In this document: positions 1 to 8,620 of the stretch, piece after piece | Layout: every line of letters starts with the position of its first letter | How positions within the stretch are numbered: position 1 is the stretch's first letter | Origin: Acidobacteriota bacterium | GTDB taxonomy: Bacteria; Acidobacteriota; Terriglobia; Bryobacterales; Bryobacteraceae | Direction: 5' to 3' | DNA: 43,421 nucleotides | Assembly: GCA_025352795.1 (NCBI GenBank) | Contig: JANXSF010000030.1 | Location: 1 to 43,421, forward strand | Made by a program: the position numbers and the translations under genes | The notes under the pieces: generated by a model | Databases searched by the model: none | What the model was told of the DNA's origin: nothing | The model's input: only the letters and a program-made list of their open reading frames with translations

Positions 1-78
1 CTTACGTATCGTCACATGGGCCGCGATTTCCGGTTGACCGATGTGCATGGCGAGTTGGTGAAGAAGATTCTGTCTTAG
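1..78 (+). CDS. 3' end of an unidentified protein (partial)
   Basis: An open frame runs from the window edge to a TAG at 76-78. It gives 25 C-terminal residues that end in DVHGELVKKILS. This is too little to assign a family and I do not recognise it. It is on the same strand as the following genes, with a gap of about 65 bp to the next start. Confidence 0.5.
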   Translation, partial: LTYRHMGRDFRLTDVHGELVKKILS

Positions 79-142
79 TGAGTCAGACCACGGTAGAATT
101 CTTTATGGCAAGGACAGTTTACCTCGAAATTGAACTTCGACG

Positions 143-691
143 ATGGGAATGATTTTTCAGGAAGCCGTTCGAAATTCTCCGCAACTCAGTGGACCTCCAA
201 TCCGTATTGAATTTCGTCCAGAGCTCACAACCTGGCGTGGCAAACTTCTTAGCAAAGAAGATCGCGGACAACCGATTCATGCCACTTCTTTCCTGCCCCA
301 ACGGCTGATTGTCTTTGAAAGCGAACTCCTCAAGGACTGGTCCGAACTCAGTCGGATTCTTGTTCATGAGCTGTTCCACTTCGCCTGGGTCCGCCTGGGG
401 AATCCACTGCGTTTTTCCTATGAAGAGCTGCTTCAAAGCGAATGGAAAAGTCGAGCACGAGGGGAACTGGGCTGGTCTGCCGAATGGCGCAAAGCAAAAT
501 TGAGCCATTTGGATGTTGAAACCCGTTCTAGAAAATGGCGTGCCTACGTTGTGGAAAGCTTTTGCGACACCGCCGCGTTTCTGTATTCCGATTGTCGCCA
601 GCATCCTGAATTTACTCTGCGCAACCGTTGGCGCAATCGGCGCATCCAATGGATGGCGGCAATATTTAGCGCCAGGCCGGTATTCATATAA
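143..691 (+). CDS. HExxH putative zinc metalloprotein
   Basis: This is a 182-residue protein with the motif HELFH at residues 75-79, inside the hydrophobic helix RILVHELFHFAW. That matches the zinc-binding, catalytic helix of gluzincin-like metallopeptidases. A second conserved-looking segment, YVVESFCDTAAF (about 135-146), carries a Glu and an Asp that could supply the third zinc ligand. There is no signal peptide and the N-terminus is not hydrophobic, so it is probably cytoplasmic. No strong ribosome site precedes the ATG. A 16-codon frame at 105-152 overlaps its start and is probably meaningless. The substrate is unknown. Its position just before two envelope thioredoxin genes may be coincidental. 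I infer a protease-like fold from the motif only. Confidence 0.7.
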   Translation: MGMIFQEAVRNSPQLSGPPIRIEFRPELTTWRGKLLSKEDRGQPIHATSFLPQRLIVFESELLKDWSELSRILVHELFHFAWVRLGNPLRFSYEELLQSEWKSRARGELGWSAEWRKAKLSHLDVETRSRKWRAYVVESFCDTAAFLYSDCRQHPEFTLRNRWRNRRIQWMAAIFSARPVFI

Positions 692-714
692 TGAAGTAGG
701 AGGCTCTTCCCCAG

Positions 715-1302
715 TTGTTTCGACGAACTCACATTTTGGTCGTAAGTCTGGTTCTGACTTTGCTTGCCAGTTGCTACAACGGTGAGGAGTCTAGAGGCTC
801 TGCTTTGAAACCATTGGAGAAGCGCAACAAGGCTCCAGATTTCGCTTTGAAGGATTCCACCGGGAACCCTCTGAAATTGAGCGACTTGAAGGGCAAAGTG
901 GTCATGCTGAACTTTTGGGCCACTTGGTGCGGACCCTGCCGTACGGAAATTCCGTGGCTCATTGAGTTCGAGCAAAAGTATCGCGATCGCGGATTCGCCG
1001 TTGTTGGCGTGGCCATGGACGACGAGGGTTGGGAAGTGGTGAAGCCTTATATGGTCAGAACTAAAATCAACTACCGCATGATCCTTGGTGAAGGCTTAAT
1101 TTCACAACACTACGGCGGGATTGACTCAATACCGCAAACATTTATCATTGACCGGGAAGGTCGTATTGGCGCAGTGCATGAAGGGCTGCCACGGAAAAAG
1201 GAATATCTGGATGAAATTGATCAACTACTGGGCGCTGCAAGCACTGCTTACCTGCGGGATGGCGGCTTATTGCATGGCCCAAACCAAACCCGCGCCAACT
1301 AA
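715..1302 (+). CDS. TlpA/ResA-like thioredoxin lipoprotein (copy 1)
   Basis: This is a membrane-anchored thiol-disulfide oxidoreductase of the TlpA/ResA/AhpC-TSA type. The start is a TTG at 715, chosen because TAGGAGG lies at 697-703 upstream and because it yields a complete lipoprotein signal: a hydrophobic stretch and the lipobox LLASC with Cys20. The redox motif WCGPC is at residues 71-75 after LNFWAT. DEGW and the cis-Pro region SIPQTFIIDREGRI follow in the order expected for this fold. Such proteins usually keep periplasmic cysteines reduced, for example during cytochrome c maturation. The last 30 codons overlap the next gene, which is its paralogue. Substrate is not visible from sequence. 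Confidence 0.88.
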   Translation: MFRRTHILVVSLVLTLLASCYNGEESRGSALKPLEKRNKAPDFALKDSTGNPLKLSDLKGKVVMLNFWATWCGPCRTEIPWLIEFEQKYRDRGFAVVGVAMDDEGWEVVKPYMVRTKINYRMILGEGLISQHYGGIDSIPQTFIIDREGRIGAVHEGLPRKKEYLDEIDQLLGAASTAYLRDGGLLHGPNQTRAN

Positions 1303-1780
1303 GCCGCTGAAGCAAGCTGCCGATTTCACGCTGTCCGATGCCACTGGAAAAGTGGTCAAGCTCAGCGCCTATAAGGGCAAAGTTGTGTTGCTGAATTTCT
1401 GGGCCACGTGGTGCGGACCATGCAAAATTGAAATTCCCTGGTTCATTGAGTTTGATCAGAAATACAAGTCGCAAGGGTTCGCGGTTTTGGGCATTGCAAT
1501 GGATGACGAAGGTTGGGATGCGGTTCGTCCTCATCTGGCCAAGAACAAAATTCCATACTCCATCATGATTGGTAACGAAGCGTTGGCCGATAAATATGGC
1601 GGCGTGGAATCCATGCCCACCAGCTTTATCATTGATCGGGAAGGTCGCATTGTAACAATGCACGTCGGATTGGTTTCAAAAAAGGATTACTCGGATGATA
1701 TTGAAAAACTTTTGGCCAAACCAGGCAGTCCTGTTAAGCGCTCTGCTGTTGGCCAGCCCTCTGCTATCGGCACAAAGTAG
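1211..1780 (+). CDS. TlpA/ResA-like thioredoxin, periplasmic (copy 2)
   Basis: This is a paralogue of the preceding gene, with WCGPC at residues 67-71, then DEGW and MPTSFIIDREGRI. I chose the ATG at 1211 rather than an upstream in-frame start because AAGGA lies 8 nt before it and because it begins a signal peptide (MKLINYWALQALL, then a cleavage region ending in MAQ). The gene therefore overlaps copy 1 by 92 bp, and its signal peptide is read from a different frame of copy 1's C-terminal helix. It lacks a convincing lipobox, so it is probably soluble in the periplasm while copy 1 is membrane-tethered. About 189 residues, usual for the family. Confidence 0.88.
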   Translation: MKLINYWALQALLTCGMAAYCMAQTKPAPTKPLKQAADFTLSDATGKVVKLSAYKGKVVLLNFWATWCGPCKIEIPWFIEFDQKYKSQGFAVLGIAMDDEGWDAVRPHLAKNKIPYSIMIGNEALADKYGGVESMPTSFIIDREGRIVTMHVGLVSKKDYSDDIEKLLAKPGSPVKRSAVGQPSAIGTK

Positions 1781-2180
1781 TTCGGTGATAGCAGTGCAAT
1801 CACCAGCGAATACTTCGCTCAAAAAGGGTGAAGTAGCTGAAGTGAAGTTGCGGCTGGAAGTGAAGCCCGGGTACCACGTGAATTCAAATCAGCCTGCCGA
1901 TGAATATTTGATCCCGTTGAGACTGTCTTTTGACACCACGCCGCTGGAGTCTGTTTCCGTGCACTTCCCTAAGCCGAAGATGGAAAAATATCCGTTCTCA
2001 GAAAAACCTCTATCTGTCTATTCCGGGGCATTTGAAATTGTAGCTAAAGTGAAATCCAAGCCCGATGCCCGCAGTGGAATGAACTTCGCTAACGCTAAAT
2101 TGCGCTATCAGGCCTGTACTGAAAACGCTTGCCTGCCGCCCAAGACCATTGATGTTCGTATCCCCTTCGAACTGTTTTGA
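1695..2180 (+). CDS. Stand-alone DsbD N-terminal-domain-like protein
   Basis: This is a 161-residue secreted protein with a signal peptide ending near LLSAQ (residue 26). It resembles the periplasmic alpha domain of the thiol-disulfide interchange protein DsbD. The diagnostic element is YQACTENACLPPKTIDV near residues 138-153, whose cysteine pair (141 and 146) would accept electrons. The membrane and C-terminal thioredoxin domains of full DsbD are absent. It directly follows, and overlaps by 86 bp, the second TlpA-like gene, so the three products probably form one envelope thiol-redox relay (inference). The ATG at 1695 has AAGGA 8 nt upstream. The final TGA overlaps the TTG start of the next gene. 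Confidence 0.8.
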   Translation: MILKNFWPNQAVLLSALLLASPLLSAQSSSVIAVQSPANTSLKKGEVAEVKLRLEVKPGYHVNSNQPADEYLIPLRLSFDTTPLESVSVHFPKPKMEKYPFSEKPLSVYSGAFEIVAKVKSKPDARSGMNFANAKLRYQACTENACLPPKTIDVRIPFELF

Positions 2181-2938
2181 AGCGGACACTACTGATTCGA
2201 CCAGGCGCCATTGGCGACGCTATTGTGTCGCTTCCTGCACTGGAATTCCTGCGCAGTGAATACACCGAAGTCTGGGCTCCTACTGTAAACTTGCCGCTGT
2301 TCCAATTTGCCCATAAGGTGCGTTCTATCGCAACCACAGGGCTGGATCGCATCGGCATTTTCAATGAACCGATCCCCGATCTGTTGCACCAGTTCCACCG
2401 CATTGTTTCCTGGTACGGCACCAATCGCGAGGAGTTCCGCATGGCGCTGCAAGGCTTGCCTGTGGAGTTTCATCCTGCCTTACCGCCTGAAGATTGCCCC
2501 ATGCACGCCGTCGATTTTTACCTGAATCAGGTAGGCGCACCATTGGGTGCTGTGCCGCAAATTTCAATCACTACGGCTAAGCGAGAATTCATCGCGATCC
2601 ATCCTTTGTCGGGTAGCGCCAGAAAGAACTGGCCTCTTGCCATGTTCCAGCAAGTTGCTGCGCAACTCCCGATGCCAGTGGAATGGGCTGCCTTGCCCGA
2701 TGGCACGCATCGTTTTAAAAGCTTGGCTGACGTGGCAATTTGGTTAGCTTCATCGCGCGCATACTTAGGGAACGATAGCGGCATCAGCCATTTGGCCGCA
2801 GCCGTGGGGACGCCAGTTGTCGCACTGTTCGGCCCAACCAACCCGCAAGTCTGGGCTCCTCGTGGAGCCCTCGCAAAAATTCTGCAAATGGAATCAGCCA
2901 CCGTTGAAGAAATCGTCACTGCACTTGTTGTAGGATAG
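2177..2938 (+). CDS. GT9 (heptosyltransferase-like) glycosyltransferase
   Basis: This is a 253-residue family 9 glycosyltransferase, the group of ADP-heptose:LPS heptosyltransferases. The N-terminus LLIRPGAIGDAIVSLPAL is the typical first strand and glycine-rich turn. The C-terminal half has YLGNDSGISHLAAAVGTPVV followed by ALFGPTNP, the usual nucleotide-sugar binding region. It is shorter than the 330-350 residues of enteric WaaC/WaaF, so the central region is reduced. The start is a TTG whose last two bases are shared with the upstream TGA (TTGA). No good ribosome site is visible, so translation probably depends on coupling. The acceptor cannot be predicted. Confidence 0.85.
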   Translation: MKRTLLIRPGAIGDAIVSLPALEFLRSEYTEVWAPTVNLPLFQFAHKVRSIATTGLDRIGIFNEPIPDLLHQFHRIVSWYGTNREEFRMALQGLPVEFHPALPPEDCPMHAVDFYLNQVGAPLGAVPQISITTAKREFIAIHPLSGSARKNWPLAMFQQVAAQLPMPVEWAALPDGTHRFKSLADVAIWLASSRAYLGNDSGISHLAAAVGTPVVALFGPTNPQVWAPRGALAKILQMESATVEEIVTALVVG

Positions 2939-2972
2939 ATTGGCCGCTTGCTTGTGTTAGACTCCATTACTG

Positions 2973-4031
2973 ATGAAACGGATATCCATTCTTTGCCTGT
3001 TGGCAGCCGCTATGCTGCCTGCTGCCCCGAAATTAAACAAGGTCCACACCATTGCCGGTACCGGTCAAAAAGGGTTCAGCGACACTCTGATCGACAATCC
3101 TTTCGGTGTCATTGTTGGTCCTGATGGCAACGTTTATTTCTGTGAGTATGGCAATCACACCATCCGTAAATTGAATATGAAAACAGGCAAGAGCATTGTC
3201 ATTGCAGGCACTGGTAAAAAAGGATATTCAGGTGATGGTGGTCCAGCTATGGCTGCGACATTCAGTGATCCTCACGAGATCAGTTTTGACAAAGCGGGCA
3301 ACTTGTTTGTCGCCGATATGACCAACCATGCAATCCGAAAAATCGACGGCAAGACCGGCGTTGTCTCCACACTGGCAGGCAACGGCGAGCCTGGATTTTC
3401 CGGCGATGGCGGCCCGGCAGCTAAGTCGCAGTTGCGTCAACCCCACAGTGTCCACGTGGACCCACAAGGCAACGTTGTCATCTGCGACGTCGGCAATAAT
3501 CGCATTCGTAAAGTGAATGCTATGACCGGCATCATCGATACGATGGCGGGTAATGGTGAGAAGAAGCCCACACCCGACGGCGCACCCATCAAAGGCACTC
3601 CATTAAATGGTCCGCGGGCAATTGATTTCGACCCGCAAGGCAACCTGTATGTTGCGCTTCGCGAAGGCAATCAAATTTACCGCATGGACATGAAGAAAGG
3701 TACCATTCACCACTTGGCAGGCACTGGTGAAAAGGGCTACACCGGGGATAAAGGGCCTGCCAAACAAGCCAAGTTAAATGGACCCAAAGGCGTTGCCTGG
3801 TCACCTGACGGCAGCATTTTTATTTCCGACACGGAGAGCCACGTGATCCGTCGCATCGATCTAAAGAGTGGCGTCATTACGACGGTGCTGGGTACCGGTG
3901 AAAAAGGCGATGGACCGGAAACAAGTCCGCTGCAGTGTAAATTGTCTCGCCCGCATGGAGTCTTTGTGGATAAGAAAGGAAAGCTATATGTGGGGGACAG
4001 CGAAGCACATCGTGTCCGACTTGTAGACTAA
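2973..4031 (+). CDS. Secreted NHL-repeat beta-propeller protein
   Basis: This is a 352-residue protein with a signal peptide (cleavage near LPAAP) and about six NHL-type repeats. Each repeat has a turn of the type TIAGTGxKGFSGDGGPA, then GNVYVADxxNHxIRKID. The repeats fill almost the whole protein, so it is a bare propeller with no attached enzyme domain. It is exported and probably binds protein or carbohydrate. Such proteins are abundant in Acidobacteria and their roles are mostly unknown. The TAA at 4029-4031 directly abuts the stop codon of the convergent gene at 4032, so no intergenic terminator can lie between the two coding regions. Confidence 0.85.
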   Translation: MKRISILCLLAAAMLPAAPKLNKVHTIAGTGQKGFSDTLIDNPFGVIVGPDGNVYFCEYGNHTIRKLNMKTGKSIVIAGTGKKGYSGDGGPAMAATFSDPHEISFDKAGNLFVADMTNHAIRKIDGKTGVVSTLAGNGEPGFSGDGGPAAKSQLRQPHSVHVDPQGNVVICDVGNNRIRKVNAMTGIIDTMAGNGEKKPTPDGAPIKGTPLNGPRAIDFDPQGNLYVALREGNQIYRMDMKKGTIHHLAGTGEKGYTGDKGPAKQAKLNGPKGVAWSPDGSIFISDTESHVIRRIDLKSGVITTVLGTGEKGDGPETSPLQCKLSRPHGVFVDKKGKLYVGDSEAHRVRLVD

Positions 4032-5882
4032 CTATTGTAAGTGGACAGAGCTCACAATCAAGCCCAATATCCGTTGATCGTTTGCCGGAGTGATTGTTCG
4101 ATCAATCGAAATGCCAATGGTTAGTTGCGCATCGCGAAACACCGGCAACTCTGCTGTGAATTCGCCACCACCCGGTCCAGTAAGTTGCTTTTGACCAATC
4201 CGTTTTGCGCCGGCAAATACTTCAATCAATCGGCCAGGCAATGCGTCGGGCAAAGCGTATTGAATGACCACCTGCTTATGCTTCGGGTCACGCTTCAGCA
4301 ACACCACGCCTTTGCCTGACATCCAACGCCACTGGCCGCCTTCAATCGCATAGAAGCCGCTGGCAATTTGGGAATCAGATTCAGGTGAGCCCATTTTGAT
4401 GAACGATTGCGACGCTCTTCTTTCCACAATCACTTCCGCCGTAACCACATCCACAGGCTTATTGAAGACAAAGCCGAACGCTTCCATTCCCATGGAAACG
4501 GTGGAGTAGGCGGAGTTAGCATCAAGCCCGATGAGTTGAAAAGGTAAGGAAAACTTCACTGGCCAATCCCGCATGGGGACCCGCATACCGCCGCCCGTAT
4601 TGAATGGCGATGGGAAGCCCAGTTTTGCGGAAACCACCACATCGCCAGGCTGCACAGCTTGGCCTTCCAAAATCGGCAAAGCGCCATTCGATTCCAGGTA
4701 GAATCGCAACCAATCCCCGTTGACCCAAACCCGCTTAGTCTTCGCTTGTTCCGACATACTCAGTGCAATTTGACGGTAGGTATCCCACTGCTGATAGTTT
4801 GAAAATGCCAGTGCCAAGCTGACCGCCAAATTCCCTACAATGGCAACGTTGCTGAGTAAAGCAGGCAAGGGGATTCGACTCAGTAAAATGGTCAGTGGTG
4901 CCGCCAACGGCAATAAGTATCGCGCCGATCCGGCGAAGAACAGCATCAACGATGCGGCGAAATAAAGTAAAACCCATCCGGCCAGAAATCGCTCTTCTGC
5001 TTTTGACCTTCGTACTTTCCACAGGCAGAATGCGAGCAATGCAATTCCCACAAGAAACGGGAAAACGATTCGAGACAAAGTGAATCCCAAGGTGAAGGAA
5101 GATACGCTGGCTCCCAGATGAATGGTCAAGGCCGCAGCGTTCAACACTTTGTTGTGCAGGGACTGCAACGCATACTTTTCAAAGTTACCGGCCAGTGCCG
5201 CTAATGGAACTGTTTGTGTGGTGAGCCGCTCGAACAATTGCCATAGTGTGATTACAAGTGGTGCGGTGAAAGTGGCAATCCAGGCGGGCCTCCAACGATT
5301 GCCAAAGCACCACAAGTAGAACGCACAAACTGGCAACAACAACGCCGTTTGATATGCAGTCATTGCGGCGAAGGTCATGGTCACAACGCAAGCGGAGAGC
5401 AATCGCCAGGACTTAATTTCTGCGCTTGCGACGAACAGTGCAATGGACGCCAGCCACCATCCCAATAAAGGAAGATCAGCCTCAAATGAAGTGCCATTGA
5501 CTACGAATGCCGGGGTGGCAACAAATAGCAGTGTGGCGGTCAACGGGCGTGAGCTCCAACGTCGCGCCAGAAAAAAGCAGGCAAGCGCAGCCATCAAAGA
5601 AAAGGGAAGATATGCCAGATGAAACGCAAGCTCGTTGACATCGCCAAAAATCCATAACAGCAGGCCAAGATACCAAACATTGAAAGGTGGATGGGTATGA
5701 CCCTGCATGGAAACAACTTTGCCGTTGAACGCAAAATCCACGTGTTTAGGATGCATTGGCTCAATTAAGGCGTGATTCGCACCTATCAGGTAATAGACGT
5801 CATCACCTTGAATCGCCTGGTTGACGAACGGTAGCCTTAGCAACAGGACGGCCAGAATCACGAAAATAGTTCGAACACCCAA
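4032..5882 (-). CDS. Multi-pass GT-C-type glycosyltransferase-like membrane protein
   Basis: This is a 616-residue inner-membrane protein with roughly ten to twelve hydrophobic helices in the first 370 residues and a soluble, probably periplasmic, C-terminal domain. The first loop contains QGDDVYYLIGANHAL and later HTHPPFNVWYLG. An acidic pair in the first periplasmic loop is characteristic of GT-C glycosyltransferases (the PMT/ArnT/RgtA-like group), which use lipid-linked sugars. The C-terminal domain, with many beta-like segments, resembles no family I can name. It is a single gene on the minus strand between two plus-strand blocks. Its stop abuts that of the NHL gene. The donor sugar and acceptor are unknown. 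Confidence 0.75.
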   Translation of the reverse strand: MGVRTIFVILAVLLLRLPFVNQAIQGDDVYYLIGANHALIEPMHPKHVDFAFNGKVVSMQGHTHPPFNVWYLGLLLWIFGDVNELAFHLAYLPFSLMAALACFFLARRWSSRPLTATLLFVATPAFVVNGTSFEADLPLLGWWLASIALFVASAEIKSWRLLSACVVTMTFAAMTAYQTALLLPVCAFYLWCFGNRWRPAWIATFTAPLVITLWQLFERLTTQTVPLAALAGNFEKYALQSLHNKVLNAAALTIHLGASVSSFTLGFTLSRIVFPFLVGIALLAFCLWKVRRSKAEERFLAGWVLLYFAASLMLFFAGSARYLLPLAAPLTILLSRIPLPALLSNVAIVGNLAVSLALAFSNYQQWDTYRQIALSMSEQAKTKRVWVNGDWLRFYLESNGALPILEGQAVQPGDVVVSAKLGFPSPFNTGGGMRVPMRDWPVKFSLPFQLIGLDANSAYSTVSMGMEAFGFVFNKPVDVVTAEVIVERRASQSFIKMGSPESDSQIASGFYAIEGGQWRWMSGKGVVLLKRDPKHKQVVIQYALPDALPGRLIEVFAGAKRIGQKQLTGPGGGEFTAELPVFRDAQLTIGISIDRTITPANDQRILGLIVSSVHLQ

Positions 5883-5976
5883 TCCGCTATTTTACTGCGT
5901 GAGAAGAATCGGCGTGAGGAAAACGCATTGAATCTGCGTCGATACCATAAAACGATAGAAAGTTAAGGGTTTAGCG

Positions 5977-6008
5977 TACCATTCTCATGGTATTCTAACG
6001 ATATCGTT
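5977..6008. promoter_or_regulatory. Two adjacent palindromes upstream of the PAS/sigma-54 activator
   Basis: TACCAT-TCTC-ATGGTA (5977-5992) and the perfect AACGATATCGTT (5997-6008) sit side by side about 60-90 bp before the activator gene at 6065. A further AACGAT half-site is at 5951. They lie in the divergent region between the membrane glycosyltransferase and the activator, so they could be operator sites for either. No convincing -35/-10 pair was seen here. Confidence 0.4.
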
Positions 6009-6064
6009 TTCAAGACTCTAACTGTTGGCAGATTGAATTTCATGGAAGGGAGGAGTAGCTGTTA

Positions 6065-8164
6065 ATGTCCCCCATCGCTTCACGCTCGTCTACCATCAAT
6101 TGGGTTTTAGAGAACGGCCCCAAGGAACTGGAACGCTTATTTCGAGCGATCATTTATCACCCTTCTGCACCCATTTTAATTGCTGATGACGACGGTAATT
6201 ATCAGGACGCAAGTGTTGGCGCTGGTAAGTTATTAGGGCTCCCTAGAGACAAGATCATTGGGCACAAGATTGACGACTTTGCCCCGCCCAACTTCAAGCC
6301 AAAAGTATCCCAACTTTGGCGAGCATTCCTGGAACATGGCGAGCAGCAAGGCACACTGGCGCTGGTAGGTTCCGATGGAACTTTGCGTGAGGTTGAGTAT
6401 ATTGCCAAGGAAAATGTGTTGCCTGTGCGCCACGTTCTGGTTATGCGGGACAAGGCGGTAACTGCCAACGGCACTGCGAACCTGATTCCATCCTGGGTGC
6501 AGGATTACGCGTTGTACCTTCTGGATGACGAAGAAAATGTTTGCACCTGGTATGCAGGAGCAGCGCGCATTTACGACTATCAGGCCCAGCAAATTATTGG
6601 CCGACACGTATCCGTCCTTTATCCCGGCGATTCTTTGCGGGTCAAGCTGCAAGAGGAATTCCAGCGGGCGGCTGCAGAAGGTCATTCCGGGAATGAAGGC
6701 TGGCATGCCAAAAAAGATGGATCCCGATTCTGGGCCAATGCGGTTACGATGGCGCTGAAGAATGAACGCGGCGAATTGCAAGGCTTTGCCAGGGTAATTC
6801 GCGATTTCAGTGATCGTCATGAACGGGATGAAAAGTTGCTTCGCAAGCGCGGGCGTGTGCGTCCAATCCCTATGGAATCGACCATTGCTGGTGTGGTTTC
6901 CGGTGAGTTTGACCGCGTGCCAGAAGTGAATGATGCGTTTCTAGAAATTGTCGGTTACACCCGTGAAGACCTGTTGGCTGGAAAGATTCGTTGGCCTGAA
7001 CTCACACCGCCCGAATACGCTCCACTGGATGAGTTGGCACACGAAGAAGGCTTGCGTTTTGGCGCTTGCACTCCCTTTGAAAAAGAGTTGATTCGAAAAG
7101 ATGGAACTCGCGTTCCAGTGCTGATTGCCACCGCAGTCTTGCAGCTTTCCCCTTTCAAATGGATTTCCTTTGTGCAGGACTTACGGGAACGGGACAGGAG
7201 TGAAAGTGTTGAAGAAGAGGCTGCCGAACCAAATGAATCCTTTGTAGAGATTGTGGGCAGTAGCTCCGCCCTGCGGCGTGTTCAACAGCAGATTGAAGTG
7301 GTTGCCCCTACCGATGCAACTGTCTTGATTCTTGGCGAAACAGGCACTGGTAAGGAGTTAGTGGCCCGTGCCATCCATCGCATGAGCCCCCGCCGCAATC
7401 TCCCTTTCATCACGTTGAACTGTGCCGCCATACCCACTGGACTCTTGGAAAGTGAATTGTTTGGTTACGAACGCGGGGCGTTTACTGGTGCGTTGCAGCA
7501 AAAAATAGGTCGCTTTGAAATGGCTCATCGTGGGACATTGTTTTTGGATGAGGTGGGCGATATTCCGCTGGACCTGCAACCCAAATTGTTGCGCGCCTTA
7601 CAGGAGAAATCCTTTGAACGGTTAGGTGGAACTAAAACCATTCCAATTGACGTTCGGCTGGTGGCGGCAACCAACCGCAACCTTACCCAGATGATGGGCG
7701 ATAAGTTATTCCGCAGTGATCTTTACTACAGGCTGAAAGTTTTTCCCATCACCACTCCACCGTCGCGCGATCGGCCTGAAGACATACCGGAACTTGCCCG
7801 GCATTTCACGAAAAAGTATTCGGCAAAGATGGACAGGCAGATTGAAAAAATTCCGTCAGACACCATGCAGGCCTTGGTGAAATGGCGTTGGCCAGGCAAT
7901 GTTCGGGAGCTGGAAAACTTTATGGAACGAGCGGTGATCCTATCCAAAGGTCCAAGCTTGCGCGCACCGATTGATGAAATTAGGGAGGATGTTCTGGATG
8001 CTGGAAGCAGCGCCACACTGGAACAAGTGGAACGGAATCACATTCTAAAAGTGCTTAAAGAGAGCGCTGGGGTGGTCACTACCGCAGCAACTCGATTGGG
8101 GCTGCATCGCACCACCTTAAACGCCATGATGCGTAAGCTGGGCATCACTCGTAACGATTTTTGA
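6065..8164 (+). CDS. Triple-PAS sigma-54-dependent transcriptional activator
   Basis: This is a 699-residue enhancer-binding protein. Three PAS sensor domains occupy roughly residues 20-140, 145-255 and 275-385. The sigma-54 interaction AAA+ domain follows: Walker A GETGTGKE at 424-431, the sigma-54 contact loop GAFTGA at 471-476, Walker [11 protein letters not shown], and the arginine-finger region [12 protein letters not shown]. The C-terminus (about 655-699) is a Fis-type helix-turn-helix with [20 protein letters not shown]. All key motifs are intact, so it should remodel RNA polymerase-sigma54. There is no receiver domain, so the PAS modules probably sense the signal directly. The start is supported by GGGAGGAG about 10 nt upstream. 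Its target promoters are not identifiable here. Confidence 0.93.
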   Translation: MSPIASRSSTINWVLENGPKELERLFRAIIYHPSAPILIADDDGNYQDASVGAGKLLGLPRDKIIGHKIDDFAPPNFKPKVSQLWRAFLEHGEQQGTLALVGSDGTLREVEYIAKENVLPVRHVLVMRDKAVTANGTANLIPSWVQDYALYLLDDEENVCTWYAGAARIYDYQAQQIIGRHVSVLYPGDSLRVKLQEEFQRAAAEGHSGNEGWHAKKDGSRFWANAVTMALKNERGELQGFARVIRDFSDRHERDEKLLRKRGRVRPIPMESTIAGVVSGEFDRVPEVNDAFLEIVGYTREDLLAGKIRWPELTPPEYAPLDELAHEEGLRFGACTPFEKELIRKDGTRVPVLIATAVLQLSPFKWISFVQDLRERDRSESVEEEAAEPNESFVEIVGSSSALRRVQQQIEVVAPTDATVLILGETGTGKELVARAIHRMSPRRNLPFITLNCAAIPTGLLESELFGYERGAFTGALQQKIGRFEMAHRGTLFLDEVGDIPLDLQPKLLRALQEKSFERLGGTKTIPIDVRLVAATNRNLTQMMGDKLFRSDLYYRLKVFPITTPPSRDRPEDIPELARHFTKKYSAKMDRQIEKIPSDTMQALVKWRWPGNVRELENFMERAVILSKGPSLRAPIDEIREDVLDAGSSATLEQVERNHILKVLKESAGVVTTAATRLGLHRTTLNAMMRKLGITRNDF

Positions 8165-8170
8165 TGTCGC

Positions 8171-8620
8171 TTACTTTGCCGCTTGCAGCACCTTTTCAAT
8201 TCGCAGTTCCAATTCTGATTCAGCCAGCCGACCCGGATGGTACATCCGTCCAGTGCCCTTCTTATCAATCAACACGAAGGTGGGCGTGGTGCTTACTCCG
8301 TAACGAACCATGATTGCCTCGCTGGTCACCACCGGAACATCAGCCAGACCTGTGTAGACTTCCTTCCAGGTTCTGGCGATCTCCACATCCTCTTCCTCAA
8401 CTGTGGCATTCTCACTCTTCTTTTCCGTATAGCCATAACGACGCGTGGGCGCGATTACGGTCAGTTCCCGGTCCTTATACTTAGCAGCAATGCGGGCCAG
8501 TGAAGGTGCCTGCGCTTTGCAATCGCCGCACCAGTGAGCCCACAGGAACAACAGCATGGGCTTACCTTTGAACTTGGACAACTCATCCATTTTCCGGGGC
8601 AGGTTGGCCTTCCATTCCAA
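8171..8620 (-). CDS. Thioredoxin-like domain; C-terminal part of a frameshifted gene
   Basis: This frame encodes a thioredoxin fold of the TlpA type: FKGKPMLLFLWAHWCGDCK with the redox pair CGDC, then VSTTPTFVLIDKKG carrying the cis-Pro. It has no signal peptide of its own. The frame can open at a TTG at 8620 or at ATG 8590, but neither looks like a natural protein start, because the sequence continues the fold begun in the overlapping upstream frame. Removing one A from the AAAA run (8590-8593, minus strand) joins the two frames into one protein of about 296 residues reading PAPEMDELSKFKGKP. I therefore read this as the 3' half of a broken gene, or a sequencing error. Confidence 0.7.
   Translation of the reverse strand: MEWKANLPRKMDELSKFKGKPMLLFLWAHWCGDCKAQAPSLARIAAKYKDRELTVIAPTRRYGYTEKKSENATVEEEDVEIARTWKEVYTGLADVPVVTSEAIMVRYGVSTTPTFVLIDKKGTGRMYHPGRLAESELELRIEKVLQAAK

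Noticed and set aside
105-152. A 16-codon frame overlapping the start of the HExxH gene.
   Set aside because: No ribosome site and no sequence feature; length is within chance.
119-649. Minus-strand open frame opposite the HExxH gene.
   Set aside because: The plus strand carries a metallopeptidase motif and is collinear with its neighbours; the minus frame has no domain or start signal.
8583-8620. Programmed ribosomal frameshifting in the TPR-thioredoxin gene.
   Set aside because: The run is only four As and there is no clear stimulatory structure or heptamer; a mutation or read error is simpler.
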